Of a stretch of 64,000 nucleotides of DNA, positions 1 through 10,357 are shown one piece after another. This DNA is from Pseudoxanthomonas sp. PXM02 (GTDB taxonomy: Bacteria > Pseudomonadota > Gammaproteobacteria > Xanthomonadales > Xanthomonadaceae). Position numbers and translations under genes: made by a program. How positions within the stretch are numbered: the first letter of the stretch is position 1; every line of letters begins with the position of its first letter. The notes beneath the pieces were generated by a model. The model was not told the origin of the DNA. It made no database searches and worked only from the letters and a program-made list of their open reading frames with translations. Where the stretch lies: positions 124,001 through 188,000 of the forward strand of contig NZ_JACVAK010000005.1 in the NCBI RefSeq assembly GCF_014851805.1, written 5' to 3'.

Positions 1-2248
1 GCACGTAGATGGCCTCGATGTTTTCCAGCACGTCCGGGTCGGGATCGAGCATGACGCTCTCGGTGATCTCCAGCGTGAGGTCTTCAGGCAGGAGTCCGTG
101 CTCGTCCAGCAGGTCGGAGATCTGCAGCGACAGCTGCGGATCGCGGAAGTTGATCGCGGACACGTTGACCGACACGCGCGGAATGTCGACACCGCGGCGG
201 CGCCAGTCGGCCATCTGCGCGCAGGCCTTGCGCAGTACCCACAGGCTGAGGTCGGCGATCAGGCCGCATTCCTCGGCGACGGGTACGAAGCGCGATGGTG
301 GAATCACGCCCAGGTCCGCGTGCTGCCAGCGCAGCAGCGCCTCGACGCCATACAGTTCCAGCCCGTCGCGACCGCCGACCTGTGGCTGGTAATGCAGGTC
401 GAGCTGGTCGAGCCGCAACGCCTCGCGCAACGCGGTCTCCAGCGAGACGCGTTCCTGCGCCAGGCGGTTCATGTCCACGCTGAAGAAGCGGAAACCGTGG
501 CCGCCGTCGGTCTTGGCGCGGTACATCGCCATGTCGGCATGGCGCACCAGCAGGTCGATGTCGCGGCCGTCGTCGGGGAACATCGCCACGCCGATACTGG
601 CGCTGGGATGCAGGGTCATCAGGCCGGCCGCGGTGGGTGCCGCGATCGCGCCCAGCAGGCGCTCGGCCATGCTGCCGGCCTGTTCGGTGCTGCACATCGG
701 CAACACCGCGACGAATTCGTCGCCGGCCTGGCGGCCGACGATGTTGATGCCACCCAGCTCCTCGCTCAGGCGCGCCGCGACATCGCGCAGCAGGCCGTCA
801 CCGGCCGCGTGGCCCTGTGCATCGTTCACCCGCTTGAAGCGGTCCAGGTCGATGAACAGCACGGCGGCCGTGCTGTTGGCCTGGGCGACGTTGGCCAGCG
901 CCTGTTCGGCCTTGGCACTGAACATGATGCGGTTCGGCAGGCCCGTCAGCGTGTCGTAGAACGCCAGCTGGTGCACGCGCTCGTTGGTCTGCTCGCGCTC
1001 CAGCGTCAGCGAGCACAAATGCAAGCAGGTGTCGGCCAGCCGCTCGTGCAGTTCGTCCGGTCCGCGGTTCTCGCGGTAGTAGAACGACAGCGTGCCCAGC
1101 ACGCGGCCGCTGCTCGACTTGATCGGATGCGTCCAGCATGCGCGCAGCCCCAGCGGGGTAGTCAGGTGCCGGGTGTTGGCGCACAGCGGGTCGCTGGCGA
1201 TGTCCTTCACCAACACCGCGCGACCGCGCCACGCGGCCACGCCGCTGACGCCCGCGCGCGGGCCGATCGGCAGGCCGTTGATCTTGCGTGCCCAGGCTTC
1301 CGGCAGGCTGGGCGAGGCGAGGGCATGCATCAGGCCCTCGCTGTCCACGGTGATGATGGAGACCGTCAGCTCCGGCGCGATGTGCTCCACCTCGCGGCAG
1401 ATCAGTGTCATCACGTCGGCGACGTTCCACTCGTGCACCAGCGCATCCAGCACCTTGTTGTGCAGTACCTGGTGCATCTTGGTCTGGGTGATGTCGCTGA
1501 GCACGCTGACCAGGCCCAGCAGCGAACCATCCTCGTCATGCACGGGGTTGATCGCCGTGGACAGCCAGAGCGGGCGGCCCGCCTTGGTGTACAGCAGCAC
1601 TTCGGTCTGCAGGCCTTCGCCGGCCGCCATCGCGCGGGTGATGCGCTCATCCAGCGAGGCATCGGTATGCGGGCCGGACAGCAGGTCCGCGGGCTTGATG
1701 CCGCGCAACTCTTCCAGCCGGTAGCCCAGCATGCGGGTGAAGCCGCTGTTGACGTAGACGACCTCGCGATCGGACGAGCTGATGAAGATGGCGTTGTCGC
1801 TGCTGTCGACCACGATCGACAGCTGCCGCAGCCGCGCCAGCTGCCGTTGCTGGTCGCTGGTATCGCGGACGAAGGCGGTGTGGAAGACGTGCTCGCCCAC
1901 CACGACCTTCGACATCGAGACCGAGCAGGCGCTTTCGCTGCCGTCCTGGCGCAGCAGCATGGCATCGCGATGGCTGCCGAGCAGCGCAGCCAGCGTGGCG
2001 TCGATGCTGCCGTCGGCCTGTGCATCGGCCAGCAGGCGGGTGAACGGAAGACCGTGGACGTCCTCGCGCCGGCATCGCCACAGGGCTTCCGCGGCCGGAT
2101 TGAACAGCACCACGCGGTGGCGTGCATCGATGACGAAGGCGGCATCGACCGACTGTTCAAGGACGTGCCACAGGCTGTCCTGCGCCGGTTCGACCGGCGC
2201 CTGGGCATCGCGCAGTGGCGTCAGCGCGTTCAACGTGCGACGCAGCAT
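1..2248 (-). CDS. PAS-PAS-GAF-GGDEF-EAL cyclic-di-GMP protein, 3' end outside window
   Basis: About 749 N-terminal residues are visible and the frame runs off the left edge inside the EAL domain. Reading from ATG at 2248 I see two PAS-type sensor domains (about residues 25-130 and 140-255), a GAF-like domain (about 265-410), a GGDEF domain with signature AGDEF at about 508-512, and an EAL domain beginning LELYGVEALLRW (EAL at about 636-638), followed by NVSAINFRDP and LEITES. These families make (GGDEF) or hydrolyse (EAL) cyclic-di-GMP. The EAL motif residues seen are intact. The GGDEF signature has Ala for the first Gly and no RxxD inhibitory site sits five residues upstream, so its cyclase activity is uncertain. 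No membrane segment precedes the PAS domains, so it is probably cytosolic. A sigma-28 promoter lies 100 bp upstream, placing it with motility genes. Confidence 0.88.
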   Translation of the reverse strand, partial: MLRRTLNALTPLRDAQAPVEPAQDSLWHVLEQSVDAAFVIDARHRVVLFNPAAEALWRCRREDVHGLPFTRLLADAQADGSIDATLAALLGSHRDAMLLRQDGSESACSVSMSKVVVGEHVFHTAFVRDTSDQQRQLARLRQLSIVVDSSDNAIFISSSDREVVYVNSGFTRMLGYRLEELRGIKPADLLSGPHTDASLDERITRAMAAGEGLQTEVLLYTKAGRPLWLSTAINPVHDEDGSLLGLVSVLSDITQTKMHQVLHNKVLDALVHEWNVADVMTLICREVEHIAPELTVSIITVDSEGLMHALASPSLPEAWARKINGLPIGPRAGVSGVAAWRGRAVLVKDIASDPLCANTRHLTTPLGLRACWTHPIKSSSGRVLGTLSFYYRENRGPDELHERLADTCLHLCSLTLEREQTNERVHQLAFYDTLTGLPNRIMFSAKAEQALANVAQANSTAAVLFIDLDRFKRVNDAQGHAAGDGLLRDVAARLSEELGGINIVGRQAGDEFVAVLPMCSTEQAGSMAERLLGAIAAPTAAGLMTLHPSASIGVAMFPDDGRDIDLLVRHADMAMYRAKTDGGHGFRFFSVDMNRLAQERVSLETALREALRLDQLDLHYQPQVGGRDGLELYGVEALLRWQHADLGVIPPSRFVPVAEECGLIADLSLWVLRKACAQMADWRRRGVDIPRVSVNVSAINFRDPQLSLQISDLLDEHGLLPEDLTLEITESVMLDPDPDVLENIEAIYV

Positions 2249-2346
2249 GCGGCCTCCTCGCGGGGCACGGGCGTCGGGCGTCGGGCGTCGTCGTGGGCGG
2301 TAGGTGCGACGGTCATCGGGGCGAGGGAGGAGGGCCTTCTGGTGAC

Positions 2347-2373
2347 GTATCGGCCGCGATCCGGATTACTTGA
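2347..2373 (-). promoter_or_regulatory. Sigma-28 (FliA) promoter of the GGDEF-EAL gene
   Basis: On the minus strand the -35 TCAAGTAA (2366-2373) and -10 GCCGATAC (2347-2354) are separated by exactly 11 nt, the flagellar sigma-28 layout (TAAAGTTT-N11-GCCGATAA). It sits about 100 bp before the ATG at 2248. Confidence 0.75.
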
Positions 2374-2411
2374 ACGCGGTCACGGGGCGGATGCGAAGCG
2401 GGTCCGACCGC

Positions 2412-4661
2412 TCAGAACTCCTGCCAGTCGCCGTCCGCCAGCGCCGGCTCGGGCTTGCGCGCGGCGGGTTTGCGGGCCACGGCCTTGGCTGCGGCTTTCG
2501 GTGCCGGCGTGGTGGCGACCGCGATGGCCTTGCGCACAGGCGCACTGACCGCGGCTTCGATCTTGAACACTGCCACCGATTCGCTCAGAGCCTGCGCCTG
2601 TTCTTCCATCGAACGGGCAGCAGCCGTGGCTTCTTCCACCAGCGCGGCGTTCTGCTGGGTGGTTTCGTCCATCTGGGTGATGGTCTGGTTGACCTGCTCA
2701 ATGCCGGCGCTCTGTTCCTGCGAGGCCGCAGAGATCTCGGCCATGATGTCGGTTACGCGCTGCACGCTGGCCACGATCTCGGCCATCGTCGCGCCGGCCT
2801 GGTTCACCAGCGCCGAGCCATCGGCGACCTTGTCGACGGACGTCTCGATCAGGCCCTTGATCTCCTTGGCAGCGTTGGCCGAGCGCTGAGCCAGCGTGCG
2901 CACTTCCGAAGCCACCACGGCGAAGCCACGGCCTTGCTCACCCGCACGGGCGGCTTCCACCGCGGCATTCAACGCCAGGATGTTGGTCTGGAAGGCGATG
3001 CCGTCGATGACCGAGATGATCTCGGCGATCTTCTTGGACGACTGTTCGATGTCGGACATGGTGGTGACTACCTTGCCGACCACCTCGCCACCCTGCGACG
3101 CCACGCTCGCCGCACCAATCGCCAACTGGTTGGCCTGACGGGCGGACTCGGCGTTCTGGCGGACGGTGGAGGTCAATTCCTCCATCGACGCAGCGGTTTC
3201 TTCCAGGTTGGCCGCCTGCTGCTCGGTGCGGCGCGACAGGTCGCTGTTGCCCGAGGCGATCTCGCCGGCGGCAGTGTTGATCGAGCCCGAGGCATCCTGG
3301 ATGCGGCCGACGATGTCGGTCAGCTGGGCGACGGTGGCGTTGGCGTCGTCGCGCATAGTGGCGAACACGCCGTGGAAGTCGCCTTCCATCCGCGCCGTCA
3401 GGTCACCATCGGCAATCGCGCGCAGCAGGGCGGACAGCTGCGCCAGGTTACGGTCGCTGGTCGCCATCATCGCGTTGAGGCCCTGCACCATCTGCAGGAA
3501 ATCGTGGCGGAAGCGGGTTTCGTCGCCGCGCGCGGTAAAGTCGCCGGCCGCTGCGGCCTGCGCCAGTCGCTTGATCTCGCCATTGATCGCCAGCAGGCTC
3601 TGCTTGGCGGCATCCATGGCCTCGTGCAGGAAGGCGCGCGTGCCGGGCAGGCGGCGCGCATCCTGGCTCAGGTCGCCACTGGCGTAGCGTTCCAGGATGC
3701 CGATCGCATCGCGGAACGCGTCCAGGTGCTCGAACATCATGGTGTTGATGCCGCCGGCCAACTCGCCGTACACGCCGGGGAAGTCCTCCGGCATGCGGTG
3801 GGCGATGTCTTCGGCCGCATGCAGGCGGATCATGTCGCGCGTCTCGTGCGAGAAGCGCTCCAGCATGTGCACCATCTCGTCGGTGGCCTTGAGCATCTGG
3901 CCGACTTCGTCGCGGCCATGGTGGCCGGTGCGCACGCTCAGGTCGCCGCGCGAGACGCCCTTGATCGCCGACAGCGCACGCGCCACCGGCTCCAGCACGG
4001 ACTGGCCGATGACCCAGCTGATCGCCATGCTCAGCAGCACGATCAGGCCACCGACGGCGGTCATGATGAAGGTGAACTGCAGCGCCTGCGCCTGCGTGTC
4101 ATCGAGGTAAACACCGGTGCCGATCACCCAGCCCCACTGCGGGTACAGCGCGGCGTAGGAGGTCTTCGCCACGGGATCTTCCTCGCCGGCCTTCGCCCAG
4201 GCGTAGTCCACGTGGCCGCCGCCGGCCTTCGCCACGCGCACGAATTCCGGGAAGATGCGCTTGCCGTCCGGGCTCAGCACGTCCTGCAGCGGCTTGCCGA
4301 TCAGGTCGGGACGCGTGGGGTGCATCAGCATGGTCGGAGCTTCGTCGGTGACGAAGAAGTAGTCCACGCCCTTGTTGGCCTGCATCGTCGCCAGCGTCGC
4401 GAGCGCGCGCGCTTTCGCTTCCGCTTCGTCCAGCGTGCCGGCCTTGGCCTGCTGGGCATAGCCTTCGATCACGCCGAGGGCCATTTCCGTCTGCGCCTTG
4501 AGTCCCGCCTGGCGCGTGCTGTTGAGATCCAGGTATTGCATGCGCGCCGCGATGACGGCCAGCGCGATGACGCCCACGGCGACCAGGGCGGTCTGGATCA
4601 GGAAGCGGCGCTTCAGCGGCAGGGAGGAGAGAGGAGCGGCGATCTTGGCGATGAACGACAT
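2412..4661 (-). CDS. Methyl-accepting chemotaxis protein, single-Cache, WQEF tail
   Basis: A 749-residue inner-membrane chemoreceptor. TM1 is about residues 18-38 and TM2 about 191-212. The periplasmic part between them resembles a single Cache (sCache_2) domain, with [17 protein letters not shown] and [20 protein letters not shown] and a HAMP-like relay follow, then the conserved signalling hairpin (tip [19 protein letters not shown]). The ligand cannot be read from sequence. A flexible Ala/Lys/Pro-rich linker ends in DGDWQEF, like the C-terminal pentapeptide that tethers CheR/CheB in other receptors. It has its own sigma-28 promoter (4724-4749) and lies downstream of cheW on the same strand. 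The signalling domain is almost identical to those of the receptors at 5464, 16939 and 19764, which suggests gene conversion. Confidence 0.95.
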   Translation of the reverse strand: MSFIAKIAAPLSSLPLKRRFLIQTALVAVGVIALAVIAARMQYLDLNSTRQAGLKAQTEMALGVIEGYAQQAKAGTLDEAEAKARALATLATMQANKGVDYFFVTDEAPTMLMHPTRPDLIGKPLQDVLSPDGKRIFPEFVRVAKAGGGHVDYAWAKAGEEDPVAKTSYAALYPQWGWVIGTGVYLDDTQAQALQFTFIMTAVGGLIVLLSMAISWVIGQSVLEPVARALSAIKGVSRGDLSVRTGHHGRDEVGQMLKATDEMVHMLERFSHETRDMIRLHAAEDIAHRMPEDFPGVYGELAGGINTMMFEHLDAFRDAIGILERYASGDLSQDARRLPGTRAFLHEAMDAAKQSLLAINGEIKRLAQAAAAGDFTARGDETRFRHDFLQMVQGLNAMMATSDRNLAQLSALLRAIADGDLTARMEGDFHGVFATMRDDANATVAQLTDIVGRIQDASGSINTAAGEIASGNSDLSRRTEQQAANLEETAASMEELTSTVRQNAESARQANQLAIGAASVASQGGEVVGKVVTTMSDIEQSSKKIAEIISVIDGIAFQTNILALNAAVEAARAGEQGRGFAVVASEVRTLAQRSANAAKEIKGLIETSVDKVADGSALVNQAGATMAEIVASVQRVTDIMAEISAASQEQSAGIEQVNQTITQMDETTQQNAALVEEATAAARSMEEQAQALSESVAVFKIEAAVSAPVRKAIAVATTPAPKAAAKAVARKPAARKPEPALADGDWQEF

Positions 4662-4723
4662 GGCGATCTCGGACGACAGCAGGGGCGCAGGGAGGAGGAG
4701 GGGACCGTTACGTCCCGTGTTGT

Positions 4724-4749
4724 TTATCGGCGGCGCGGCGCAAACTTTC
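4724..4749 (-). promoter_or_regulatory. Sigma-28 promoter of the single-Cache receptor
   Basis: Minus-strand -35 GAAAGTTT (4742-4749) and -10 GCCGATAA (4724-4731) with 10 nt between them. The -10 is a perfect consensus match and the -35 differs at one base. It lies 63 bp before the ATG at 4661. Confidence 0.75.
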
Positions 4750-4808
4750 AGTCTTGTGAAGGGATTTGCGACGAACGGCAGTGCGGGGACGACAAGCCTG
4801 GAAAACGC

Positions 4809-4840
4809 GAAGACCGCGCACCTCGCGGCACGCGGTCTTC
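4809..4840 (-). terminator. Probable intrinsic terminator after cheW
   Basis: A perfect 10-bp inverted repeat (GAAGACCGCG, 4809-4818 with 4831-4840) encloses 12 nt. Reading the minus strand, a TTTT run follows shortly after. It begins 36 bp past the cheW stop and precedes the sigma-28 promoter of the next receptor, so it would insulate the two genes. Confidence 0.6.
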
Positions 4841-4875
4841 GATGGATGTCATCCTGCCGGTCGCCCGGCGACGGA

Positions 4876-5364
4876 TCAGGCGGCCGCCTGTTCCGGCAGC
4901 GGCTGGCCCAGGTCGGCGCTGTCGATCAGCGTTTCGATGTCGAGCAGGATCAGCATGCGTTCGTCCACCGTGCCGATGCCCGAGATGAAGCGGGTGTCGA
5001 CGCTGGCGCCGAATTCCGGCGTGGGACGGATCTGTTCGGCGTTCAGTGCCAGCACGTCCGACACGCTGTCCACGACGATGCCGACCACGCGGTCTTCCAC
5101 GTTCAGCACGATCATCACGGTGAAGGCGTCGTAGCGGGCTTCCTTCAGGCGCAGCTTCAGGCGCAGGTCGATCACCGGCACGATGGTGCCGCGCAGGTTG
5201 ATCACGCCCTTGATGTAGTCCGGTGCGTCCGGCAGGCGGGTCACCGAGTCGTAGCCACGGATTTCCTGGACTTTCAGGATGTCCACGCCGTAGTGCTCGT
5301 CCCCCAGGGTGAAGCTGAGGAACTCGTCCGCGCTCGCCGCGGCCTGGGTCTTCTTGTCGCTCAT
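4876..5364 (-). CDS. cheW: Chemotaxis coupling protein CheW
   Basis: A 162-residue cytosolic adaptor that links chemoreceptors to CheA. The CheW fold is clear: [25 protein letters not shown] at the start, [18 protein letters not shown] in the middle, and [14 protein letters not shown] towards the end, with the conserved NLRG Arg expected for CheA/receptor contact. Length is normal for a free-standing CheW. The ATG at 5364 has a strong ribosome-binding site (AGGAG, 8 nt upstream). It is transcribed from its own sigma-28 promoter (5429-5455) and followed by a terminator, so it is a single-gene unit between two receptor genes. Which of the two CheA proteins in the window it serves is not shown. 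Confidence 0.96.
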   Translation of the reverse strand: MSDKKTQAAASADEFLSFTLGDEHYGVDILKVQEIRGYDSVTRLPDAPDYIKGVINLRGTIVPVIDLRLKLRLKEARYDAFTVMIVLNVEDRVVGIVVDSVSDVLALNAEQIRPTPEFGASVDTRFISGIGTVDERMLILLDIETLIDSADLGQPLPEQAAA

Positions 5365-5428
5365 TCGTCGGGCTCCTGTTGCAGCCGGTAAGGGGTCGGG
5401 GTTCCCGGGGCGGAACCGGTCAAGGCCT

Positions 5429-5455
5429 AGATCGGCCCCGGGCGGGGTTTCTTTA
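5429..5455 (-). promoter_or_regulatory. Sigma-28 promoter of cheW
   Basis: Minus-strand -35 TAAAGAAA (5448-5455), 11-nt spacer, -10 GCCGATCT (5429-5436). It lies between the receptor stop at 5464 and the cheW start at 5364. Confidence 0.7.
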
Positions 5456-5463
5456 GGGGAACA

Positions 5464-8160
5464 TCAGGCGTGCGGTTCGGTCACCGGGTGGCGGGCGCCG
5501 CCGATACGGGAGACGCGCTCCTGCACCAGCCGCGCGACGCTGCCGTGGCCGTCCAGGCGGAAGGTCGACACGGCCTCGGCCAGGGCTTCCGCCTGTTCTT
5601 CCATCGAACGGGCGGCGGCGGAGGCTTCTTCCACGAGCGCGGCGTTCTGCTGGGTGGTCTCGTCCATCTGGGTGATGGTCTGGTTGACCTGCTCGATGCC
5701 TGCACTCTGTTCCTGCGAGGCGGCGGAGATCTCGGCCATGATGTCGGTCACGCGCTGCACCGATGCCACGATCTCGGCCATCGTCGCGCCGGCCTGGTTC
5801 ACCAGCGCCGAACCGTCGGCGACCTTGTCCACCGAGGTCTCGATCAGGCCCTTGATCTCCTTCGCTGCGTTCGCGGAACGCTGGGCGAGGGTACGTACCT
5901 CGCTGGCGACGACCGCGAAGCCACGGCCCTGTTCGCCCGCACGCGCGGCCTCCACCGCGGCGTTCAACGCCAGGATGTTGGTCTGGAAGGCGATGCCGTC
6001 GATGACCGAGATGATCTCGGCGATCTTCTTCGACGACTGCTCGATGTCGGTCATGGTGGTGACCACCTTGCCGACGACATCACCACCCTGTGAAGCGACC
6101 GAGGCGGCGCCGATGGCGAGCTGGTTGGCCTGGCGGGCGGACTCGGCGTTCTGACGCACGGTGGAGGTCAGTTCCTCCATCGACGCGGCGGTTTCTTCCA
6201 GGTTGGCCGCCTGCTGCTCGGTGCGGCGCGACAGGTCGCTGTTGCCCGAGGCGATCTCGCCAGCGGCGGTGTTGATCGAACCCGAGGCATCCTGGATGCG
6301 GCCGACGATGTCGGTCAGCTGGGCGACGGTGGCGTTGGCATCGTCGCGCATGGTGGCGAATACGCCATGGAAGTCGCCGTCCATCCGCGCGGTCAGATCG
6401 CCCTTGGACAACGACTGCAGCACGCCGGACACGGCCTCGACACTGCCGGAGATCGTGCCCAGCAGGCCATTGATCTGCTGCGACAGCGCCAGCAGGAAGC
6501 CCTGCTTGCCGGTTTCGGCGATGCGTCCGCTCAGGTCGCCCTGCACGGCGGCCCGCACGATGCGGCTGACCTCCTGCTCGACCATCACTTCGTGGGTGCG
6601 GTCCGCCCACTCGACCACGTAGCCGATGCGCTGGCCTTCGCCGTCGGTCACCGGATTGATGATCAGCTGCATGATGCGGCCGCCCACGCTGATCTGCGCG
6701 CGGTGCGTGCCCTGCAGCTGCGCCAGCATGCGCGACTGGTGTTCGGGCTTCTTGTGGAAGATGTCGATGCTGCTGCCGATCACGGTCTGCACGTCGAACG
6801 CCGGCAGGTCGCGGCGCAGGTCTTGCTCGACGTCCGTCAGCATCTTCATCAGCGGGCGGTTGGCGTAGACGATCGTGCGATCGGCGTCGGCGATCATGAC
6901 GTTGGTGGTCACGTCCTCCAGCGCGGTGCGGATGCGCAGGCTTTCCTTCGCCACCACGGCGTCGCGCTCGATGCGCTCGCGCAGGTTGCCCTGCATGCTG
7001 CGCATGGCCTTCATCAGCGTGCCGATCTCGTCGTCACCGCTCGCGTCGATCTCGCTGTCCAGCTTGCCGCGGGCGATGTCGTCGGCCACACGCACGGCAC
7101 CGGCCAACGGCTTGGCGACCTGGCGGCGCAGCAGCCAGAACACCGCACCGCAGAGCAGGGCGGCGCCCAGCGCGCCGACCGCCACCACGGTCCACAACAC
7201 GGCGCGGGCTTCCTTCATCAGCACCGCGCGCGGAACCACCACGCCGAGCGCGAAGCGCTCCTGGGCGGCGCCGATCTGCAGCGGCACATAGGCTTCCATC
7301 ACCGCCTCACCCGTTGCGTCGGTGGCTTCGCGGAACACCGGCTCGCCGGCTGCGATCTGCTTCATGACCTCGGCGGCCTGCGCGCCGGCATAGGGCTTGC
7401 CGACCGATGCCGCATCCTGGTCGGCGATCACCACACCGGCCGGGGTCAGCAGGCGCACGAAACCCGCGTCCATCGGGGTCAGCTTGGCGATGCGCTCCTG
7501 CAGCGACTGCAGGGCGAAGTCCACCGTCATCACGCCCACGTAGTTGCCGTCGTCCAGCACCGGCGTGGACAGGGTCGTCATCAGCACGTCCTTGCCCGCG
7601 ATCTTGTAGACGTAGGGCTCGGCGACCACCTGGCGCTTCAGCTCGCGCGGGCGCAGGTACCAGTCACCGGCACCGGGCACTTCGTAGTCGCGCAGGGCTT
7701 CCTGCAGCGGGGCGCCGTCGCTCCACGCCCAGTAGCTCATGAAGCGGCCGGTGTCGTCGTGGCCTTCCGCGGACACGTACTCCGCGTCCTTGCCGTCGAA
7801 CGCGTCGGGTTCCCACAACGTGCCCACGCCGACCCATTCCGGATGGGCTTCCAGCTGGCGCTTGAAGATGGTGCTGGCCGCCGCGCGGCTGATGCCGTCG
7901 CCGGCGCGTTGCGCGAGCAGGGCATGCGCGAGCGCTGCGTTGGTGTCGAACGCTCCGGTCAGTTCGCCGGAGATGCGCTGCGCTTCCAGATTGGCCAGTC
8001 CTTCCATCGTGGTGCGCGCACCGGCGAGCAGCGACTGGCTGCTGCGCAGGTAGCTGGCCGCGGCGGCAACGCCGAAGGCGAGCAGGGCGACGACGGCGGT
8101 GCCGTACATCACGCGCGTGGCGATGCTGCGGGAGGAGAAGCGGGTGGAAGCGGATGACAT
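5464..8160 (-). CDS. Methyl-accepting chemotaxis protein, double-Cache plus PAS, no tether tail
   Basis: An 898-residue receptor. TM1 is about residues 19-40. A large periplasmic region (about 45-310) has the look of a double-Cache (dCache_1) sensor, with [44 protein letters not shown] and [11 protein letters not shown]2 is about 318-340, followed by HAMP. A cytoplasmic PAS domain (about 410-525, [22 protein letters not shown]) then precedes the standard signalling domain (tip [19 protein letters not shown]). The PAS domain could add an internal redox or energy input; this is inference. Unlike the other three receptors it lacks the C-terminal WQEF peptide and ends in a Pro/Arg/His-containing stretch. 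A sigma-28 promoter lies about 90 bp upstream. Confidence 0.95.
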   Translation of the reverse strand: MSSASTRFSSRSIATRVMYGTAVVALLAFGVAAAASYLRSSQSLLAGARTTMEGLANLEAQRISGELTGAFDTNAALAHALLAQRAGDGISRAAASTIFKRQLEAHPEWVGVGTLWEPDAFDGKDAEYVSAEGHDDTGRFMSYWAWSDGAPLQEALRDYEVPGAGDWYLRPRELKRQVVAEPYVYKIAGKDVLMTTLSTPVLDDGNYVGVMTVDFALQSLQERIAKLTPMDAGFVRLLTPAGVVIADQDAASVGKPYAGAQAAEVMKQIAAGEPVFREATDATGEAVMEAYVPLQIGAAQERFALGVVVPRAVLMKEARAVLWTVVAVGALGAALLCGAVFWLLRRQVAKPLAGAVRVADDIARGKLDSEIDASGDDEIGTLMKAMRSMQGNLRERIERDAVVAKESLRIRTALEDVTTNVMIADADRTIVYANRPLMKMLTDVEQDLRRDLPAFDVQTVIGSSIDIFHKKPEHQSRMLAQLQGTHRAQISVGGRIMQLIINPVTDGEGQRIGYVVEWADRTHEVMVEQEVSRIVRAAVQGDLSGRIAETGKQGFLLALSQQINGLLGTISGSVEAVSGVLQSLSKGDLTARMDGDFHGVFATMRDDANATVAQLTDIVGRIQDASGSINTAAGEIASGNSDLSRRTEQQAANLEETAASMEELTSTVRQNAESARQANQLAIGAASVASQGGDVVGKVVTTMTDIEQSSKKIAEIISVIDGIAFQTNILALNAAVEAARAGEQGRGFAVVASEVRTLAQRSANAAKEIKGLIETSVDKVADGSALVNQAGATMAEIVASVQRVTDIMAEISAASQEQSAGIEQVNQTITQMDETTQQNAALVEEASAAARSMEEQAEALAEAVSTFRLDGHGSVARLVQERVSRIGGARHPVTEPHA

Positions 8161-8251
8161 GGCGGCCTCGTGCAGATGGGGCGGTGCGATTCCCGGCGCA
8201 CGGGAATGGCCGCAGCGCAGCCACGCCTGTATGTCAGGAGCGTTACACGGG

Positions 8252-8278
8252 GTATCGGCGGCGGGTCGGCGGGGTTGA
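8252..8278 (-). promoter_or_regulatory. Sigma-28 promoter of the double-Cache receptor
   Basis: Minus-strand -35 TCAACCCC (8271-8278), spacer 11 nt, -10 GCCGATAC (8252-8259), about 90 bp before the ATG at 8160. The -10 is strong, the -35 weak. Confidence 0.6.
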
Positions 8279-8327
8279 GCCGGAGGCGGTCAGAACCGAC
8301 GGGTGGTGGTCGAAACGTCGACGCCGG

Positions 8328-9107
8328 TCACGCTGCGCCACGTTCGCGGGCGCTGCGCTGGCGCTCCAGCCGGAAGATGTAGCGCTGGATCAGCGCGTCG
8401 CCGCCACGCGGCATGTCGGTGAACTGGCAGCCGGCGCGCCAGCTCTCGCTGCCGTTCTGGTTGAGCTGGCGATGCAGGCTCTTCACCATCAGGCGGACGC
8501 TCAGCGGACCACTGTCGGGCAGGTGCAGCAGGCTGCCCGGAAACTCCTTGTACGGTTGCAGCGTCGGCTCTTCGGCCTGGACGGCCAGGGCGATGCCGCC
8601 GCCACTGATGTCCAGCACGCGGTAGTTGCGATAGGTCGTCTCGCCGTCGGGATGGCGCGTGGGGATGGCGCATTCCATCGGCTGCGTCACCGGCACCTGC
8701 AGCCGGTAGAACTCGCGACGCTGCAGGCGCAGGATGCTTTCCGGCAGAGCGGCGCGGAACGCGGTCTGTCCGTCCTTCTGCACGCGCTGGAGGTCGTACA
8801 GCTTGAACTGCACGTGGATGCGTTCCAGCCGCGACACACAGGTGACGTGGGTGGATTCCTCGATGCTGCGGTTGATCGTCTCCGAGGCGCTGCCATCGAT
8901 CAGCACGGCATCCTCGTCCTCCAGCACTTCCACCACGGAGGTGGGGAAGGTGTGGTTGCGCGGCATGGCGCAGCCGCTGACGAGCGCCCGCTTGTCGATC
9001 AGCGATTGCAGCAGCTGCCGGATCGCGTACTCGCCGTGCACCAGGTACTTTTCTTCATCGTCGTACCTGACGGGATCGGCCAGAGGGGCGTCGCTGGACT
9101 CGGTCAT
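8328..9107 (-). CDS. ycgR: YcgR-type PilZ protein, cyclic-di-GMP flagellar brake
   Basis: A 259-residue cytosolic protein with the two-domain YcgR layout: an N-terminal YcgR domain (about 10-130) and a C-terminal PilZ domain (about 135-250). The cyclic-di-GMP-binding signatures are present: RREFYR at the domain junction (RxxxR) and LDISGGG further on (D/N-x-S-x-x-G). In enterobacteria YcgR bound to cyclic-di-GMP slows the flagellar motor through the stator or switch proteins; the same role is likely here given the motility context. It stands alone behind a well-matched sigma-28 promoter (9147-9173). The GGDEF-EAL gene at the left edge and the cyclase at 47417 could supply or remove its ligand. 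Confidence 0.9.
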   Translation of the reverse strand: MTESSDAPLADPVRYDDEEKYLVHGEYAIRQLLQSLIDKRALVSGCAMPRNHTFPTSVVEVLEDEDAVLIDGSASETINRSIEESTHVTCVSRLERIHVQFKLYDLQRVQKDGQTAFRAALPESILRLQRREFYRLQVPVTQPMECAIPTRHPDGETTYRNYRVLDISGGGIALAVQAEEPTLQPYKEFPGSLLHLPDSGPLSVRLMVKSLHRQLNQNGSESWRAGCQFTDMPRGGDALIQRYIFRLERQRSARERGAA

Positions 9108-9146
9108 GCGGGCGGGAACATCAAGGCAGGGAAGGCGTCACAGGCT

Positions 9147-9173
9147 GTATCGGCGTGCGTCACAGGATCTTTA
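9147..9173 (-). promoter_or_regulatory. Sigma-28 promoter of ycgR
   Basis: Minus-strand -35 TAAAGATC (9166-9173), 11-nt spacer, -10 GCCGATAC (9147-9154), 40 nt before the ycgR ATG. One of the best matches in the window. Confidence 0.78.
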
Positions 9174-9287
9174 GGACGGTGCCCCGCCGACGCACGTCCG
9201 GATGGCCAGCGCAGCGTGGGCGCACGGACGCATCAAAGGGCGAACTACGCGTTACACTCCGGGTGTCCATATGCGCTGGGGAGCGCC

Positions 9288-10319
9288 ATGACGTCCTGCC
9301 GGGGAACGACGCCGAGATTCGCGTGGCTGCTTGGCGCTGCGCTGTTGATGTCCCTTCATCCGCTGGCTGCGGCGGAGCCGGAAGCGGACTCACCCAGCCC
9401 GAAGTCCGGTCCACGCACGCTGTCGGAGGCGGAGCTGGCCACGTTGCGCCAGCGGATCCAGACCGACAGGACGCGCCGTGCCGACGCGCTCAGCCGGGAG
9501 CAGGAAGCCGCCGAACAACAGCGCCAGCAGCTCGAACAGATGCAGATGGCGGCACTCGAGGAAGAGACGTACTGGGAGGAGGAGGCGCCAGCACCGGCGC
9601 CCAACCTGGCGGCCGTCTTCCTCAACACGCTGGGCAGCGAGATGGCCAAGCACCAGGCCGAACGCGAAGCGCAGGATGCGTTCATCCGTGACGTCGAGCG
9701 GCAACAGGCGATGATCGTCCAGCGGCGTCAGCGTGAGGAAGAACGCCAGCGACGCGATGCGGAGCGTGCACGACAGCAGCAATCCACCCATGCCGCGGTC
9801 GCGCCGTCGCCAGCCGCCAGTGCGCAGGACGTCGCGCGGAAGGCCGAGCAGGCACGCGCCGCCGAGGCACGGGACCGCGAACTCGCCACCCAGGCCGCCG
9901 CCGAGCGGGCGCGCCAGCAGCAACTGCGCGCGCAGCAGGCCACGTCAACGGCGGTAGCAGCCACGCCAGCGCCGTCGTCGTCCGACGCCGCCGTCAAACC
10001 GCTGCGCTTCATTCTCAGCATCAGCCTGCTCAACAAGCCCGGGGATACCGTCAATCCCATGTGCTACTCGAACGTCATCACCCGTCCCGGCCCGCCGGGG
10101 TGGGGTGGACCGGGTTTCCTGCCGCCGGGCTCGGGCAACCAGGCCCACGCGACCGTGCTGTCGATGAAGGACGCCTTCATCGCGCGTTGCCGTGCCAGCG
10201 GTCGCGAGATCACCAGCGAAGGCAACTTCAACTATTCCTGGAACCGCAGCCAGGGCGAAGAGGCCGGCATGCAGCAGGTGGGTCCGCGGCACCGTGAAGA
10301 CATTTCGGTGTCGCTGTGA
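9288..10319 (+). CDS. Exported coiled-coil protein of unknown function
   Basis: A 343-residue protein I do not recognise. The ATG at 9288 is chosen because GGAG stands a few nt upstream and a signal peptide begins at once (FAWLLGAALLMSLHPLAAA, cleavage probably near residue 29). Residues about 45-225 are rich in Glu, Arg, Gln and Ala, with runs such as REQEAAEQQRQQLEQMQMAA, typical of a long coiled coil. The C-terminal about 110 residues are different: a beta-type segment (LRFILSISLLNKPGDTV), a Gly/Pro loop, and two cysteines that could pair. The next gene follows after 38 nt with another signal peptide, so the two are probably co-transcribed. A periplasmic or envelope role is inference. Confidence 0.75.
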   Translation: MTSCRGTTPRFAWLLGAALLMSLHPLAAAEPEADSPSPKSGPRTLSEAELATLRQRIQTDRTRRADALSREQEAAEQQRQQLEQMQMAALEEETYWEEEAPAPAPNLAAVFLNTLGSEMAKHQAEREAQDAFIRDVERQQAMIVQRRQREEERQRRDAERARQQQSTHAAVAPSPAASAQDVARKAEQARAAEARDRELATQAAAERARQQQLRAQQATSTAVAATPAPSSSDAAVKPLRFILSISLLNKPGDTVNPMCYSNVITRPGPPGWGGPGFLPPGSGNQAHATVLSMKDAFIARCRASGREITSEGNFNYSWNRSQGEEAGMQQVGPRHREDISVSL

Positions 10320-10357
10320 TGCCGGGCATCCGTACCCGATACATCCAAGGGGAATCC

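Noticed and set aside
2370-4988. Plus-strand open frame of 872 codons across the first chemoreceptor and cheW
   Set aside because: Antisense shadow; similar shadows appear opposite every chemoreceptor because the coding strands are near identical.
8154-9287. In-frame upstream extension of the coiled-coil gene
   Set aside because: It runs antisense through ycgR and has no signal peptide; the ATG at 9288 with a ribosome-binding site and signal sequence explains the gene.
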